In this document: piece by piece, positions 12,878 through 26,263 of the stretch
Numbering within the stretch: the stretch's first letter is position 1
Layout of the letters: the number at the start of each line of letters is the position of its first letter
Assembly (NCBI RefSeq): GCF_023343835.1
Contig: NC_064438.1
Span: 11,451,077 to 11,515,076 of the forward strand
Source of the DNA: Lagopus muta
Taxonomy: Eukaryota; Chordata; Aves; Galliformes; Phasianidae
Direction of reading: 5' to 3'
Length of the DNA: 64,000 nt
The notes under the pieces: model-generated
Database searches by the model: none
What the model saw: the letters and a program-made list of their open reading frames with translations, nothing else
Told to the model about the DNA's origin: nothing
Position numbers and translations under genes: made by a program

Positions 12878-13285
12878 AGCTACAAAACACTATTTTTCAA
12901 CATAGTCACCACCATTATCTATGCATTTTCACCAGCAATCAACAACAGCCTTCATGACAAGCTCATAAAAATGTGCACCAGTGGGGGAGACCCACTGTCA
13001 GCACTGCTGAAATGCACCACCAACTGCCTCCCTGTGCCCACATCCACTGGCTGGTCTCCAGAAACATTCAGCAAATATTAATGAATGCCAGTGGTTGTCA
13101 TTTTTTCCAACCTTTGCTTCACTTGTACTTCCATGTCAGATGCCATTTTGTAAGACTGCCCCTCTGCTGCCATCTGCCATGCAGCAACAAAATACAATGG
13201 AATAGTAGCAGGAAGGTTCAGCCTCTACTACTGTACCACCAACATCTGCTCCTGACTTTGTGGGCCAACATAACAAAATAGGAGG
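12878..13285 (-). mobile_element. Internally deleted mariner-type DNA transposon
   Basis: On the minus strand the right part contains an ATG at 13144-13146 opening a frame MASDMEVQVKQR, and the left part ends with KCIDNGGDYVEK and a TAG stop at 12890-12892. These are the start and the end of a Tc1/mariner transposase with the catalytic middle missing. A TGA replaces the usual Glu codon just before the KCID motif, so the copy is dead even apart from the deletion. The ends share a CTATTTT..AACAT segment in inverted orientation, the degraded terminal repeats. Total length is about 400 bases against about 1.2-1.3 kb for a full mariner. Chicken is known to carry a mariner (Galluhop) and short derivatives; assignment to that family is inference. 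Confidence 0.75.
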
Positions 13286-13289
13286 TTTT

Positions 13290-16200
13290 TTTCAATATTG
13301 TCCTGTTCTGCACATAATTAACTATGTAGAAAAGAAAAACTGCCCACTGTCTGGCCTATCCTTTCCTCTGACAAAAGCAACTATGAATTTAAACAAAATA
13401 CCCATATTTTAGTGATTAAAGTAGGTGAAAAGAATTCTGAGTTGCATGAGTATTGCAACCCTTGACTAGATTCAGCATTTACCTTGTGTAATTCCTCTGC
13501 TTTGTGTGACTAGAATATGAACCATGTGGTAGACCTTCAATTGTGTAAAATGCTAAAGGAACACTGATCGTTTACGCTCTATGTAGATCTACCTAATCTT
13601 TCCCTATGGGTAAATGCACACTTCAGGTAAGCATATGAAATTATTCTTACATGAAAATCTTTTAGAGCATTCCTTACCTTAACTGTATTGCTTTCTCATT
13701 TTTCTATTTAAATACAAATAGAAATACATACGGGTGTATAAAGACACACGATCAACTTCTGGAATATGAAACACACCAGATCTGGGCTGTGTACTGACAA
13801 AAACCCATAGGTGTCTGCAAAAAGACTTTATCTGGAAGTCATGTGTTGAAGGAAGGGATGGGGAAAACAATATTTCATTCAAGAAAAACCTTCTTCAAAG
13901 TGACATCAAGGCTAAGCAAATTAGTTTAATTTGTAAAATCTAATAGCTATACTTCACAAGCTGCAGTTCCATGTTTACTTTATGTGGCTTGATGGCTGGC
14001 ATCAAAGAATTTACCTTCTTGGCTTCACCCTCACTACCAGCACTAATATTAACTCAGTTAAAGAAATAGATCTGGATTGTGGAAGAGGAGCTGTTGTGAT
14101 TTGAAAGCAGCTTCGCAAAAGCTACTGCTGACACAAAAGGAGATAGAGAGTGAATGGATGTTAGTATGGAGATCATACTGCTACTCTTAGCTTGAAGGGA
14201 AGAGTGGAACTGCAGCCTGCTGGTGTGATCCTGTGGCACGTTAAACAGACAAATGTTCAGTTAACATAGTCTTGCCTCCCATCCTTTCTCTACCAACTAA
14301 GCATTTCTGTTCTTTCCCTTGCATCAGCACTAACACCCACACAAATGTGCAGGAGCCAGTTCAGGGAGGTGACTTGTCTGGAAGCTAACCCCACAGAAGT
14401 TGGGGTTTTTCTTTAAAAAAAGAAATGCACAACCAAACAAAAAAACTTTTCAACCAGATCTGCTCCAAGGAGCAATTCACAGAATGATCACACAAGAACT
14501 AGTGCCAGCACAATGGAGAAGGTGGAAACACAGAGCCAGAGGCAATAGAAGAGAGGACAAGGCAGCCCAAACTTAGATCAACTCCAGCTGTGATGGACCT
14601 GGAGCCAGAGCCAGCCTGACCACTTACAAGCTTCCTCTAAAACCTCTGCACTTTCTCTGAAAACACTGTGATAGAATGAGTACGTATATAGGGTTTAAAT
14701 CACCAAGATGCCAAAGAAAAACAAGGAATAAAATCAAGAAGCTTACTTGCACACTGAAAGAGACAGAAGCAAGAAAAAAAAAAAAACAAAAACAACCACC
14801 ATGGTCTTAAAGTTCTGTAGCATAGTTTCTGTAGAATGTAATAGGCAAGGACAAATCATTCCTGACTTGAATACTGGAGCTATACAGACCACATTTTTGA
14901 GTGAATTTCCACTTTCTAAGCCTTCACAGTGTATTTTTGGGCTGACAGGAACACACTAGCATTGGCTTCTGAAAGCATTATTTTTAGTTCACTGGATTCC
15001 ATATCATTATAAAACATATTATTCTGTGTATTTTTTTTAGACAACTAAAACAAATAAATGTTTGAGATGAGAAGATAAGGTGGAGACAGCTTGAGAAGGA
15101 CTGGAAAACTCTGAGACAGAGCAAACCAGGAGTGAGCATTGGGCCAGAATTAACATTGCTGTAGACTGAACTTCTTTTCTCTATGCAGGCACGTCAACTT
15201 TGCCATCCCGCATCCACAAAAATGTGAATCTTTTATCACTTGAGGATATATAGGCTCTCAGAACAAACAAATTGACCCTAGCTTAAGTTTTAAGGACAAC
15301 TGTGTAAGACATGATCAAATAATGGTAAACTGAATTCAAAAGGAGGTAGAAAAATCTTTATTTGCAGGGAAATAAAATTAACAAAATTTCTAATATAGCA
15401 TTCACTCTATAAATAAAAGGAGCAATGTCTCCTATGATGGCTACAGTAGCAATACTATGAAAAATATAAAAATGTCTGTAAAAGATGAATTTTCTTAAAG
15501 TTTTGGAAATTGCCAATTGACAAAAACCAAAGAGAGGTTATAAAGGGTTGGCATGTTAATTCCTGAAAGAGAACCGTCTATTTGAAAGTAACTTTGATTA
15601 GATCAGCAAGCCAGCTGCACACAGACTGACTCAGACCACTGAGATATTTGAGCAGTTTATGTGTGCAAAGTACATAAGTAAATAAAAAGATATTACTAGG
15701 TTTAGTTTGTCTATCTGCAGCCCGTACTAGTTGGAAGGAAGCTAAAACTATCACTGAGTTAGAGGAAAACGGGTGAAAAGACTAAAAAATTGTGATGACT
15801 GTGTGACTTGTCATGAGTGCTCATAGGGAAGGACTGTAACAGGCAGCAGTGACACTTCGTATTGTGAAATCTCTAGTGCTAAGAACACACATTAACTTGC
15901 AGGCTATCTCTACATCTAAGTAGGATAAAGTAGTATTTACATACACGTTTATGCTCCCACTGTTGTAGTATTTTCCTTTACTGAAGTACAAGAGCTGTAG
16001 ATCCTTTCCTGAAAACTTAGGGATTATCAGCTGTGTATAAATGACCCCAGAGCATAAAAAGATTCCAGAAAGCTCAGTATGAGCAGCAAGGTACCTTAAT
16101 AGTTAACACAAGATGGGATCAAAATGCCTGCTTCTGGAGGACAGCAGCAGACAGCATAAAGTGATACGTCAAGGGGAAAAGCTGGGAAAGAGCTGTCAAA

Positions 16201-19200
16201 GGAATTCAAAGAGAAAAGGGATCAGAAGCAATTTACATGCAATCCATCAGTTTTTAGAACTGGACAATTCTAGGATTCTAGTTTTCCAGAAATAAAAGTT
16301 TCTCAGAAACCTTTTAATGTGGGACTTTCCCTGGTGCTGTGTACAACCATTGTGGGGAGGTGAGGAAAGGAAAGGAATCAGCCCTCTGAAGCTTTGGTTG
16401 CTGGCCGTAGAAACAAAGTTTAGTTGATTCAATCCCATTTGGATATTTATATACCTATTCTTATCTTGGTTAGCAAGCAGAAAACATCCTGATAATGGAA
16501 AATACATAGCAATCAGGAGAACAGGACAGTATTTCTGAATCTGGGGAAATGAAACACGGGCTTTAATGATATGATCTTAAAAACACCTGTAAACCCCATT
16601 CCTTTCTGGTCTGTTTTCTTTGTGGAGTTTTGGTAACAATCTTCAAGACCAATTCAATTTTGCCAAGCAGATCACGTCAGTTGAGCTCAAACTGCCTGTA
16701 GGAGCACAGCTCGAGGATTCAAGGATTCAACCGCACCTAGTGGTCGAATTAGATTAGATCAGCTTTAATTAGATTTTTCCTTAGGGAATTTGTCACAGAG
16801 GCAGGACTGGCTTTTTTCATTTGTTTATGAAGAAAAAAAAAAGAAAATGCACAGTTTCATCTGAACAGCAGAAAGACGATAAGACATAAAAATGAGAATA
16901 TAAGAACCACAGAACGCCTTTCCTATCTTCAGTATTCTAACATATACAATGTAATTCTTGTCTAAGTCAATCATCACAGAGTTCTAGCTCTTTTAATCAG
17001 CATGTTGGTATACAAGTGCGTGCCACTGAGGCAATCCTGGGCTGCTGTCTCCACAGTTGTTCAGGCAATGTTTTGCAATTCCCCACGCTGTGTAGCACAC
17101 GATTATCCAACCTGGCATACTCCTCCACATTCCTACCATCACACTGAATTAGGATATGCAAACAGAAAACATCACCATAACACAATTACGAAATAACCAC
17201 CCTTAATTACTAGATCACACGTAGTATTCCAAAAGCATAAAGTGTTTCATACCTAAAATTTAAAGATTCTTACTAGTCAGGAGAGATCACTGATCTCTTT
17301 TCAGGATGAGTTTGTGGCATGAAATATCCTCTTTATTGGATGGTAGTCATTAGGAGAATTCATGGGTGGATCAGTGAAAAAAAAGGCAATTCATACAAAA
17401 CAAAACCCATAGAGAAGTTGAGGTTTGCAACGCCTACCAATGCAGTGAGTATAAACTGCCTTATAAAAGAAACTGTAAGATAAACAGTATGACAGGACAT
17501 TGAATACTGGGGTTGTATTTTTATTATTATAATTATTTTTTAACAGACTGAAGTCAATGTTCAGCTCACTCTCAAAATTTAAATAGTCCTGTGGAAAAAC
17601 ACACCACAGGCAAAATCCCTGGACAACAAAGAGAAACACAAACAAATTATTCTTTTCTAAATGGTCACCAAGATGCACAAGTCAATTAATTACAATGCAA
17701 GAATATGAACTAGGTTACTTTGCTTACAGGTAATGTGTAAACTTCAAAATATTCCACACTGAAGGTTCACTTTGCAGGCATGCTGTCCTATACGAGGCTT
17801 GAGAATCTTTCCCTGTACAACTATTAAAAGTGCTTTCAAGTTGCAGATGCACCGTACATTTCTCATGAACTATAAGACTGAACACTTGAAGTTCAGAATT
17901 CTTAATGAAATTACTTGTAGCTACTGTAGATTGTCTTTTGATATCTCACAATTTTAAAGTAATTTAAAAAATCCAATAGTTGCATTTTTACATGTTAAAA
18001 TGGAAATGGTTATGGTTCCAATCTGCTTCTCATAGCATGTAAAAATATCACATACACATAATTCTGGTCGGCACCGTGCTTTATTATATTAGCATTTACT
18101 GGGGGGAAAAAAAATCAAGTCATTTTTCTGGCCAGAAGTTTATGAAGTAGAGTTGGAAAGCTGGTCTATAAATCAAGCGAACAATTTCACTATCAATTAC
18201 TTCCTCTCTTGCTTCAAAGTATCTATTGCACACAGAAATGTCATTAGACAGGATTGCAGAAAGAAGCTACACAATAATATTCACCCAACTCGTTTCAATT
18301 TTCATTTTCTGCAATATAGTATAACATACTTCAAAGTCAGTAATCAGTAATCTTAGATTTGAAATTCCTTACCTACTTTTCACCATCAGGGATACACGGT
18401 ATTTCAAAAACAATTGTTCTTTTAGTAATGCTGCAGATATTACAGTTTTGTTGTGAATGAAATGAATTATATTGCTATCCAAGAGCAGTGTAAGTTACAA
18501 ACAACAAAACCACCTTCACTGAATATTTAAGACTTATCTGTTTTCAGATGCTCAACAGTTCAACATTCAAACTACGTTTCTATGTCTCCTACACAATAAA
18601 TTCAGTCATTTTAGCAGGTTTACGAAATTACCAGAGAGCAGAAACTCCTACCCTCAAATGCATCCCATTATAGCAGGCCCTGCTACATTGTTCTCTAGCA
18701 CCTCTCACTCCTCCATTGGTGTCTGCATACATACGGCTTTCCTCGCTTTTCTGCACATCCTAGGTATTATTAAAACTCAGATCAAGATAAATAAGATATT
18801 TAGGACACCTACACACTTTAAAGTAAAATCTGTTCATCAATAAGCTAAAAAGCCAGGCTGAAGCAGTACCTGCCAAGAACACAATGTGAGCTTCTCCCTT
18901 ACTCACTGCTAACAATTTGCTTTCACTCAATGTGTACAGAAGAATGCTTATAGTAACAAGTTTGCATCTAGTGAGTTAAGGAAGAAACTATTACATCAAG
19001 TTTCCTTTGCCATCTCAGAATCAAATCACACAAGTGTGACAAGGAAAATTAATTGTTAGAATTAATCCCAACTCATTACATCCTTAATTCCTAGTTTAGC
19101 CATTCACACCTAACAAGAAATATATAACATAGAATTTATAAAATTCCATTAAATTATTGCACAAGGTTATACATACATTCACATTCTCAGTGTTGTGTGC

Positions 19201-19915
19201 ATGTGTCTATGCTTACACTCACAGAGACACAGGAAGACAAATACATTTATAGTGTATAGACAGATACATGTGTGCACTGCTGGATGAAATCAAAACATTT
19301 TGAAAGAAGAAAAAAATTCCTTGTTTGAGCACACTCATTACCTATTAGTGGGCTGTTCATTCAGGCTTTCCTTAGGAAAATACAGTCATGACTTTAACTA
19401 TAGGTACATAAAGCAAACAATCAAAAAATTTCTTCAGCAAATTTGTAACATAAGCCTATCACATAAACTAAAATTTTCTCTTCAGCCTGAAGGAATAAAA
19501 GAGATACCTTTGGCTTTAAAATTTATCATCTCGATACCTGCATAAGTAAAAACAATGTGCAGCACCGTAGCCCTTGCAAGTGAAATTAGTGTCTGCTATA
19601 AGAAGAGGGGCACAGGACTGAAGTTCTGAGTGCTTTATAACCTTTCTGATACACCTGGGTCAGTGCTCTCTTTCCTTTGCTATGCCTCTAACCCTACTTC
19701 TTGCCTTCATGGCAAAAGCTACTGGTTTTATGAAAGTCAAAGTAAAAGCGATCAGTAGTGCAGTGCTCTCACAGAAAGTCAAAACGCTCATGGAAATATG
19801 GAAATGAAAACCTGCCCCCACATTCAACACCAGGCCAGAACATGACTTTAGGCAAAGCTTCACTTCTTGTCTCCATGTTGTAATCTCTGAGCAACATCCT
19901 TGTTCTGCTTCAAAC
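13290..19915. other. Gene-free AT-rich DNA
   Basis: About 6.6 kb with no recognisable exon, RNA gene or transposon. Short open frames have no splice context or family likeness. No tandem repeat other than short A or T runs is evident. Confidence 0.5.
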
Positions 19916-19916
19916 A

Positions 19917-20245
19917 TAGAATCATAGAATCATAGAATCACCAAGGTTGGAAAAGACCTAAAAGATCACCCAGTCCAACCGTTCACCTATTCCCAATAGC
20001 TCCTACTAAACCATGTCCCTCAACACAACATCCAGTCTTTCCTTGAACACCCCCAGGGTCGGTGATTCCACCACCTCCCTGGGCAGTCCATTCCAGTGCC
20101 TGACCACCCTTTCTGAAAAGTAATACTTTCTAATGTCCAGCCTGAATCTCCCCTGCCGTAGCTTGAAACCATTCCCTCTGGTCCTATCACTAATGACTTT
20201 GCTACATTTGCTACAGAGACTAGCTTTGAGCAGGTAAACATGCAT
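19917..20245 (-). mobile_element. CR1 LINE, 5'-truncated 3' end
   Basis: The minus-strand 3' terminus shows the CR1-type tandem octamer (ATTCTATG repeats; seen on the plus strand as AGAATCATAGAATCATAGAA at 19919-19940). The minus-strand frame ending at 20006 reads through the C-terminus of the CR1 ORF2 protein, including [18 protein letters not shown] and a [16 protein letters not shown] motif. The last part of the reverse-transcriptase ORF is thus still open. CR1 elements lack poly(A) tails and are typically severely 5' truncated, as here. The upper end is approximate. Confidence 0.93.
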
Positions 20246-23200
20246 GGGTATTGCCCACCAGCCATCAAACTGCTGTCGGGGTCAGGTATTCACAAAACAA
20301 TAGATTAAAATAATGGGAATGCTGGGCAGTGGGCAAATTACTCCGTTGAGCTGTCTGTAGTAACAGAGGCACTGACCCCTGAAGGACTTTGCAGAGCCAT
20401 ACTGCTGCAATTCAGAACAACCCTTCTGCCATAGGGGTAAGACTTTTAGATTTAACCTGTCCTTGTTTTTATACTGTGTTTCCTTGGTCATATTTACCCA
20501 CTGTTGGAATGTGTCTATCACCAAGTTACATGTTCTTTATGTTATCCACCCAAGATTTTGTTGCCCAAAGGCACCAGCAGAACAATAACTGGTTCCAAGT
20601 AAGCTCCCCTTACACAGCAGTGGACGTGCTAATAAATGACCTACTAAAGACTGATTACAAGTGAAAGGTGCTTGAAATTTATAAGTTCTCAAAACAGATA
20701 ATTTTCATTTGTTCTGACATAAACTGGATGAAATCCAGATTTTGAAGAAGTCCCATTGCTGTTAAAAACAGAACAAAGTATCCTAAGTGGTGTTCAAAAA
20801 TACTGAGTGTTCATTTCTATATAGAAGTCAACCGCTTGAAATAAAGTGCGTAAACTTGTCAAACAAAAAGAGTATTACAACAGCAGATCCACTGCTGTTC
20901 ATTTTTACTTTCTCCACTCGAAGTTCTCCTGATTTCTAGTAACTAGCTTGCTGCCCCTGGCAGTCTCTTTGCAATTTCATTTGTAATGAAAATAAATAGA
21001 AAACCAATTTTAGGCATAATATCAGTAGCTTGCTGGAAGTATCTAACACAGTGTTGTTGTTTTTTTTCAATATACAACGTTTTCCTCCTAAATATCCCAG
21101 AGATAACAGGTACTCTTTATTCAAATTGATTTTTAAGAGCCTAGCCCTTGTCATCCCTTCCTTCCCACCCCCATCCAAATTTCTATGTGTTTTAAGAGAG
21201 CTGGGCAGCAGTAAGAAGCAGCAGGTTGAAACTATTAAAATAGAATGAAGTGTGGGCTCAAAAAGGCTTTTTCTGTATGCGTGTCTTCTAAATCTACCAT
21301 TAAGCTTTTCCCTGAGTTTATAATGTGTGAGATACAGTGCAAGGACTCGACCATTACAGTCACTTCCCTACTGTGTCTATGCTGGTTGTTTTTATGTGTG
21401 TGTGTTTTCTTGGGACATTTGGATCATTCCCTTACTCAGATCCCAGAATATATGGTAAGGGGCGTTCCATTAAACACTTTTCCAGGTGTCCTAAAATACT
21501 ATATAACTCCCCCACCCCAAAATAAATAGCTGTTTCATTGAGGTGTTCAGCATCTCTGACATTCTTCACAGCAAAACAAGCTTGCTTAAACAGCTTAGAT
21601 GGACTAATCTCCACACTTTAAGTTACAACTTAAATAAAATGCCCTCTATGTGGTTTTCAGACTCTCCAAGCATAGATTCTTGAAAGATGCAGTTAATTGT
21701 TTTTCCAAGACTACAGTTTTGGAAGTGCAGCATTGCCCTCTCTAAAATATTTTTCAAATTGCAACACCTACAGCAGCTATATTCTATCTCTAAAAGTACT
21801 TGCATGCACTTTTCAGGTGGAAGTGATACGCCATCACTGCAACTACCATGCCTACTGTATGCATAGAGAAACAGAGCTATGGAATGAGGACTTGATTTAT
21901 CCCATTCACAAAGGATGTCTGCAGTGTAACTGCAAGGGAAACCTTGACCTTTTGAGACCTTGCACCTTAACTACTCAACCAACATAAACACCCCAGTGCT
22001 CATTAATAATTATTTCCTAAGAAATAAGCATAGCATACTAGCAAAAGTGCAGCATAGATAAGACTCTGAAACAACTCTTCAGCTGCTTATATGTGCAGAT
22101 ATAAACAGTACACAGTCCATAATCCACCTGGAGATTTCAGAAGGTTTTGATGTCAGTGCTGTTCAAACACATCCTCTAAAACACAGAGTATATAATCCCT
22201 CAATATGTGTCAGATAAAGGATTCCTTATTGATCTGAGGCCGGGATTTCAGCATAGTGTAACTCATGCAAACTTTAGGCTTTTTGTGTTGTTTCTCTTTC
22301 TTTGTCTGGCTGCTCCTTTTTCAGTTTTAAACATGCAATGCATGATCCTTAAGACTTAGGAAAAAATCCAAAACCGTTTTCCTTGTAATTCAGTACATCC
22401 AGATAAAACCATGCTAGAAGGTTATTGTTGATGCTTTGTTTGCTCATGCTATACACACAATCTATTATATATAATCCCTGGATATCCTGAAAAATCATTG
22501 CTAAAATCAAAGAACTTCTGTTTGAACTCGAAGTTTTAGTGACTGAAAGGCATCTATAATTAGAAGAAAAGATGACAAAAACCATGCAGAACATATACCT
22601 TGTTAACCACATTACTTCTCGCAAGCTAGCCATTAAAAAGACTCTTGCTAGGTAATGCCAACAGATCGTTTCAGGTACGTGAGATTAAGATTCACTGTAC
22701 TTTCTTGGGACACATCCCCAGCACAGACACATCTCCTTGGCACATACAGAGCTGCATCATTAACTCATTCACTTTATTTAAAAGCTGTTCTCATTTGTGT
22801 GATAGAGTGCAACTAACAATCTCTTTTGTAAACTATTCAAGTCCATTCTGTGCTTATGCCATTTTAAAGACTTGTCTACATACAAAAGTTATGCTTAGTT
22901 ACACTGCCTCGATTTAATCAGCTCAGGCCCTGTACTGTGATGAGATCATAAGGTTGTTTTCTACCTTATGTGTGAAATTCCTCATTTTATGGAAAACAGA
23001 CACGGCCCTTTCAAACTATCACAGCTGCATCCACATCCAGGTTACACCTGCATAGACAATATGTAGCTGAAGTACTTACACTTCTCTAACACCCATACCT
23101 AGACCAAAGCATACACCTGAAAGTGGTGTTAGGTATTTTGGTAAGGGATTACATTAGGAACTAAAGCACTATTATTTTTGACACATACCATTTTAGAGCT

Positions 23201-24433
23201 GATGGAAAGTTCCAGGTATAATAGTCTCTATGGGAAAAGAAAATGGCGTGAGCATTGGCACAGCCAGTTTCCTGAGTGTCTGTGTCATCCCAATGGCAAG
23301 ATGGCATTTCAATTTACATGGCAAACTATCACTAACTTTGGATGTTTTCAAATAGTATTCAGGATGTAATTATAATTGTTGCTTAGAAAACTGACAGGCT
23401 GAAGTTGCCAAGTCAGCTGAGCCAATAAATCCTAGTAAATATTCAAAACATCAGAAAGTGTTGAAAATGTCCTAGAATTTCTTTAAACTCATGATGAGAT
23501 TTCAGTATTTTGCAAAATCTAATGGTTCTTTGTTTCTGTGGTTCAGTGCCAGCGCTACCACATAGCAAGCTGGAACTTTAATAATTTGAAATTTCCTTAA
23601 TGAAAATATTTGTAAGAAACTTTCGTCATTGATGACATTGCTGATTTAATAACTGAGCAGGAATCTCCATTCTAGGATACTAAGCACAGAGGGAAATATG
23701 AATATTTAGATATTACAAAGACCCTATAAAACATGGTTTCATTAACAGAATTTCAAAAGATGTGAACAGTTTTATTGAACAAACTGTTCTGCAAGCAACA
23801 TAAATGTTCACAGAGGGGCTACCGGTAGATTTGTGCTCTATCGAGCTCGCATGGGTGCAACCACATGAATTTCCCTGTTCTGCTTCTATCTCCTGTGACC
23901 TTTCTGTCTACTTCATCTTACCAGAATAATACCAAGAGTTCTGGTTTCCTTCAGCCCTTCACCAAGGAATGCAGTTGGGTACTCAGCAGGGCAATATGCA
24001 ACAGGCGGCTCACACAGAAACTAAGACAAGCTGCCTGGCTGGCTGGAGATACTGCTGCATTGGTGCTACATCCTACTGGTACAGAGGAACATTTTGGATC
24101 ACTCTCTGTTTCTACCTAGTCACCATTTTTTCTGAAGCCTGTAAAAACATAAGAAGTGTAAGAGCCTGCCCCATTGTCAAATTCTCATGAAATCAGACAA
24201 CATTTTCTGACATACAGACTAGCATTGACAGTGCAGGCATGTTTCTTCCAGAAACAAGGTGAAAACACACTTGGTAATGAATGTAAACATATCTGATTTT
24301 CCTGGAGGTACATGCTTATCCTGCTTTTCTACTTCAGGGCTCCTAAACTTTGTCCTCTTGTCTAGATTAGTACATGAGATCTCACATTACACAGCCACAA
24401 AGGTTGGTAGTAGAATGCTATATATTTGTTATA

Positions 24434-24469
24434 AATATATATATATATACACATATATGTATATATATT
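24434..24469 (+). repeat. TA-rich microsatellite
   Basis: Alternating TA with a few AC and GT interruptions. Simple repeat. Confidence 0.9.
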
Positions 24470-26129
24470 TGTTTAATTTAAAAAAATTAAATTTGAAATG
24501 CTATCCATCTGTAAAAGCAAGGTGACATGGACTCCCAGAACACTGGGCAACAGGATATGACATATCCTTTATGAGTTTTTCAATTTTGGATAGATAATAT
24601 TTTTGCACAGCAGTTGCTTGCATGTGGAAATCTTTAGGGATTATGTTACTTCCTCACAAAATGTCTGTAGAGGCAAAAATACACAGAAATGTAAGAGTTA
24701 GATGTATTAGATGTTAGCTAGATGTCATGTGAATGACAGAGGGCATGCAAAAGATTGCGCTATGACTCATATTCTGATTACTCACATTCTGTATATTAGT
24801 ATGAGCATTGCACATAGAGCATATATGCATATTCAAATGTCAATTGAAGCTCTTAAGAAATTTCACAAGGTAACAAAAATTTAGGCTTCTCATTCTAATT
24901 TCCAATGCCCGCTTTAAAGCCAAAGCAGTCTGAACTGTTCAAACTTCTCTTCCACAGATACACCTTTTCTAACAAGGTACATGAGTGCTACATGTGGACA
25001 AAGATCTTCCATGTCACAAATCACACGGCTGCTCTAACCCAAACAAATCAGTGGGATCAGGCAGATCGGGTGATGTACCTGTGTTCAGCATTGTTTACAT
25101 CCACATAAGCATCAGCTCTCAAAGTTATTAACAAGGCATAAAGCTTTTGGAACTGCAGTATACTTACTAATATTCACATTCAAAATTTCTGTTTAAATCT
25201 TGCATCTTTCTGAAGTTTAATTAAGAAACATCTATTGGTTATTAAATCACAGGACAACACTGCGTGCTCATTCATCCTCTTCAAGGCTTGGGTAGCCTAA
25301 CTGAGTCTGCAGCTGGTCTCTGACCCTGCTTGCTAGATATATTTACCTCACTTCTACCATTTTGTATGGAATTATTTGTCGGCTTCAGTGCTGCTCATTC
25401 CCTTGAGTTAGACCTTTCATTTTGTTCAATTTTCATCTTTTAGTCTCATTTTCTCTCTTCAAGGGATAAAGAAATTGAGGAACTAGCTGCAAATATAACT
25501 TCATCTCCTTACAACGTCTGTCTCCTTATCATAACCCTCTAGATTAGCAAGTACATTCTTAAAAGTACAGTGACACATTCCTTTGTATGGTCTTCCTCCA
25601 GATCCCACAAATAAGCCCCAAAAAATTCCTGTAATATGGAATTTCAGCTTAGATGATCGCAAATTAACCAGAGAAGGGCATATGTTAGCTCAAGCAAATT
25701 ACTCACATTTTCCATTTTTGCTCTATACCAGAAGAAATTAGTTAATTTTAAATGCAAAACTTTGTACAGCGTGCAAATCATGTCTGTGTGTCAAAGTAAA
25801 ATAACAAACCTAATGAGGAATGTTAAAAAAGCAAGACCCATTAGTTTAAAGATACATGGAAGCAGCCAAAGATGACAAACATGCATAAAATTCAAAACAT
25901 GATGGAAAAGGGAACAGGCACTGAACCACATAAATCAGTGTTTTGAATTCTATTTCTCTGTGGGTATAATTGTACCTTAGTTTCTTATAATGATTTATTG
26001 AGGTAAATAGTCTGTATGGTTTAACAGCTACAGCTTCAAAGTGTCAGGCACAGACTCTCCTTTATTCATGAGGCAGCTGAGTATTGGGATGTGAATTAGC
26101 TTCTGTATTCTGGGACTTGGCAAAGTTTG

Positions 26130-26155
26130 TTATAAGGACCTTAAGGTCCTTATAA
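26130..26155. repeat. Perfect 26-bp palindrome
   Basis: The half-sequence TTATAAGGACCTT is followed directly by its exact reverse complement with no spacer, the axis lying in the central TTAA. It could be a dyad protein site or chance; there is no flanking element. Confidence 0.9.
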
Positions 26156-26245
26156 AGGATTCATGTTGATGCAGCTATTCAAATGTGAAAAACACTGTGC
26201 TGCAATGGATGAAATAGAAAAGCTTTACAGTAATTCTGGTGGCTC

Positions 26246-26263
26246 AAAAAAAAAAAAAAAAAA
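26246..26263 (+). repeat. Poly(A) tract, 18 bases
   Basis: A homopolymer with no recognisable retrotransposed sequence to its left. Confidence 0.95.

Noticed and set aside
20006-20268. Minus-strand frames of about 80 codons as a possible host gene
   Set aside because: The protein is the CR1 reverse-transcriptase C-terminus.
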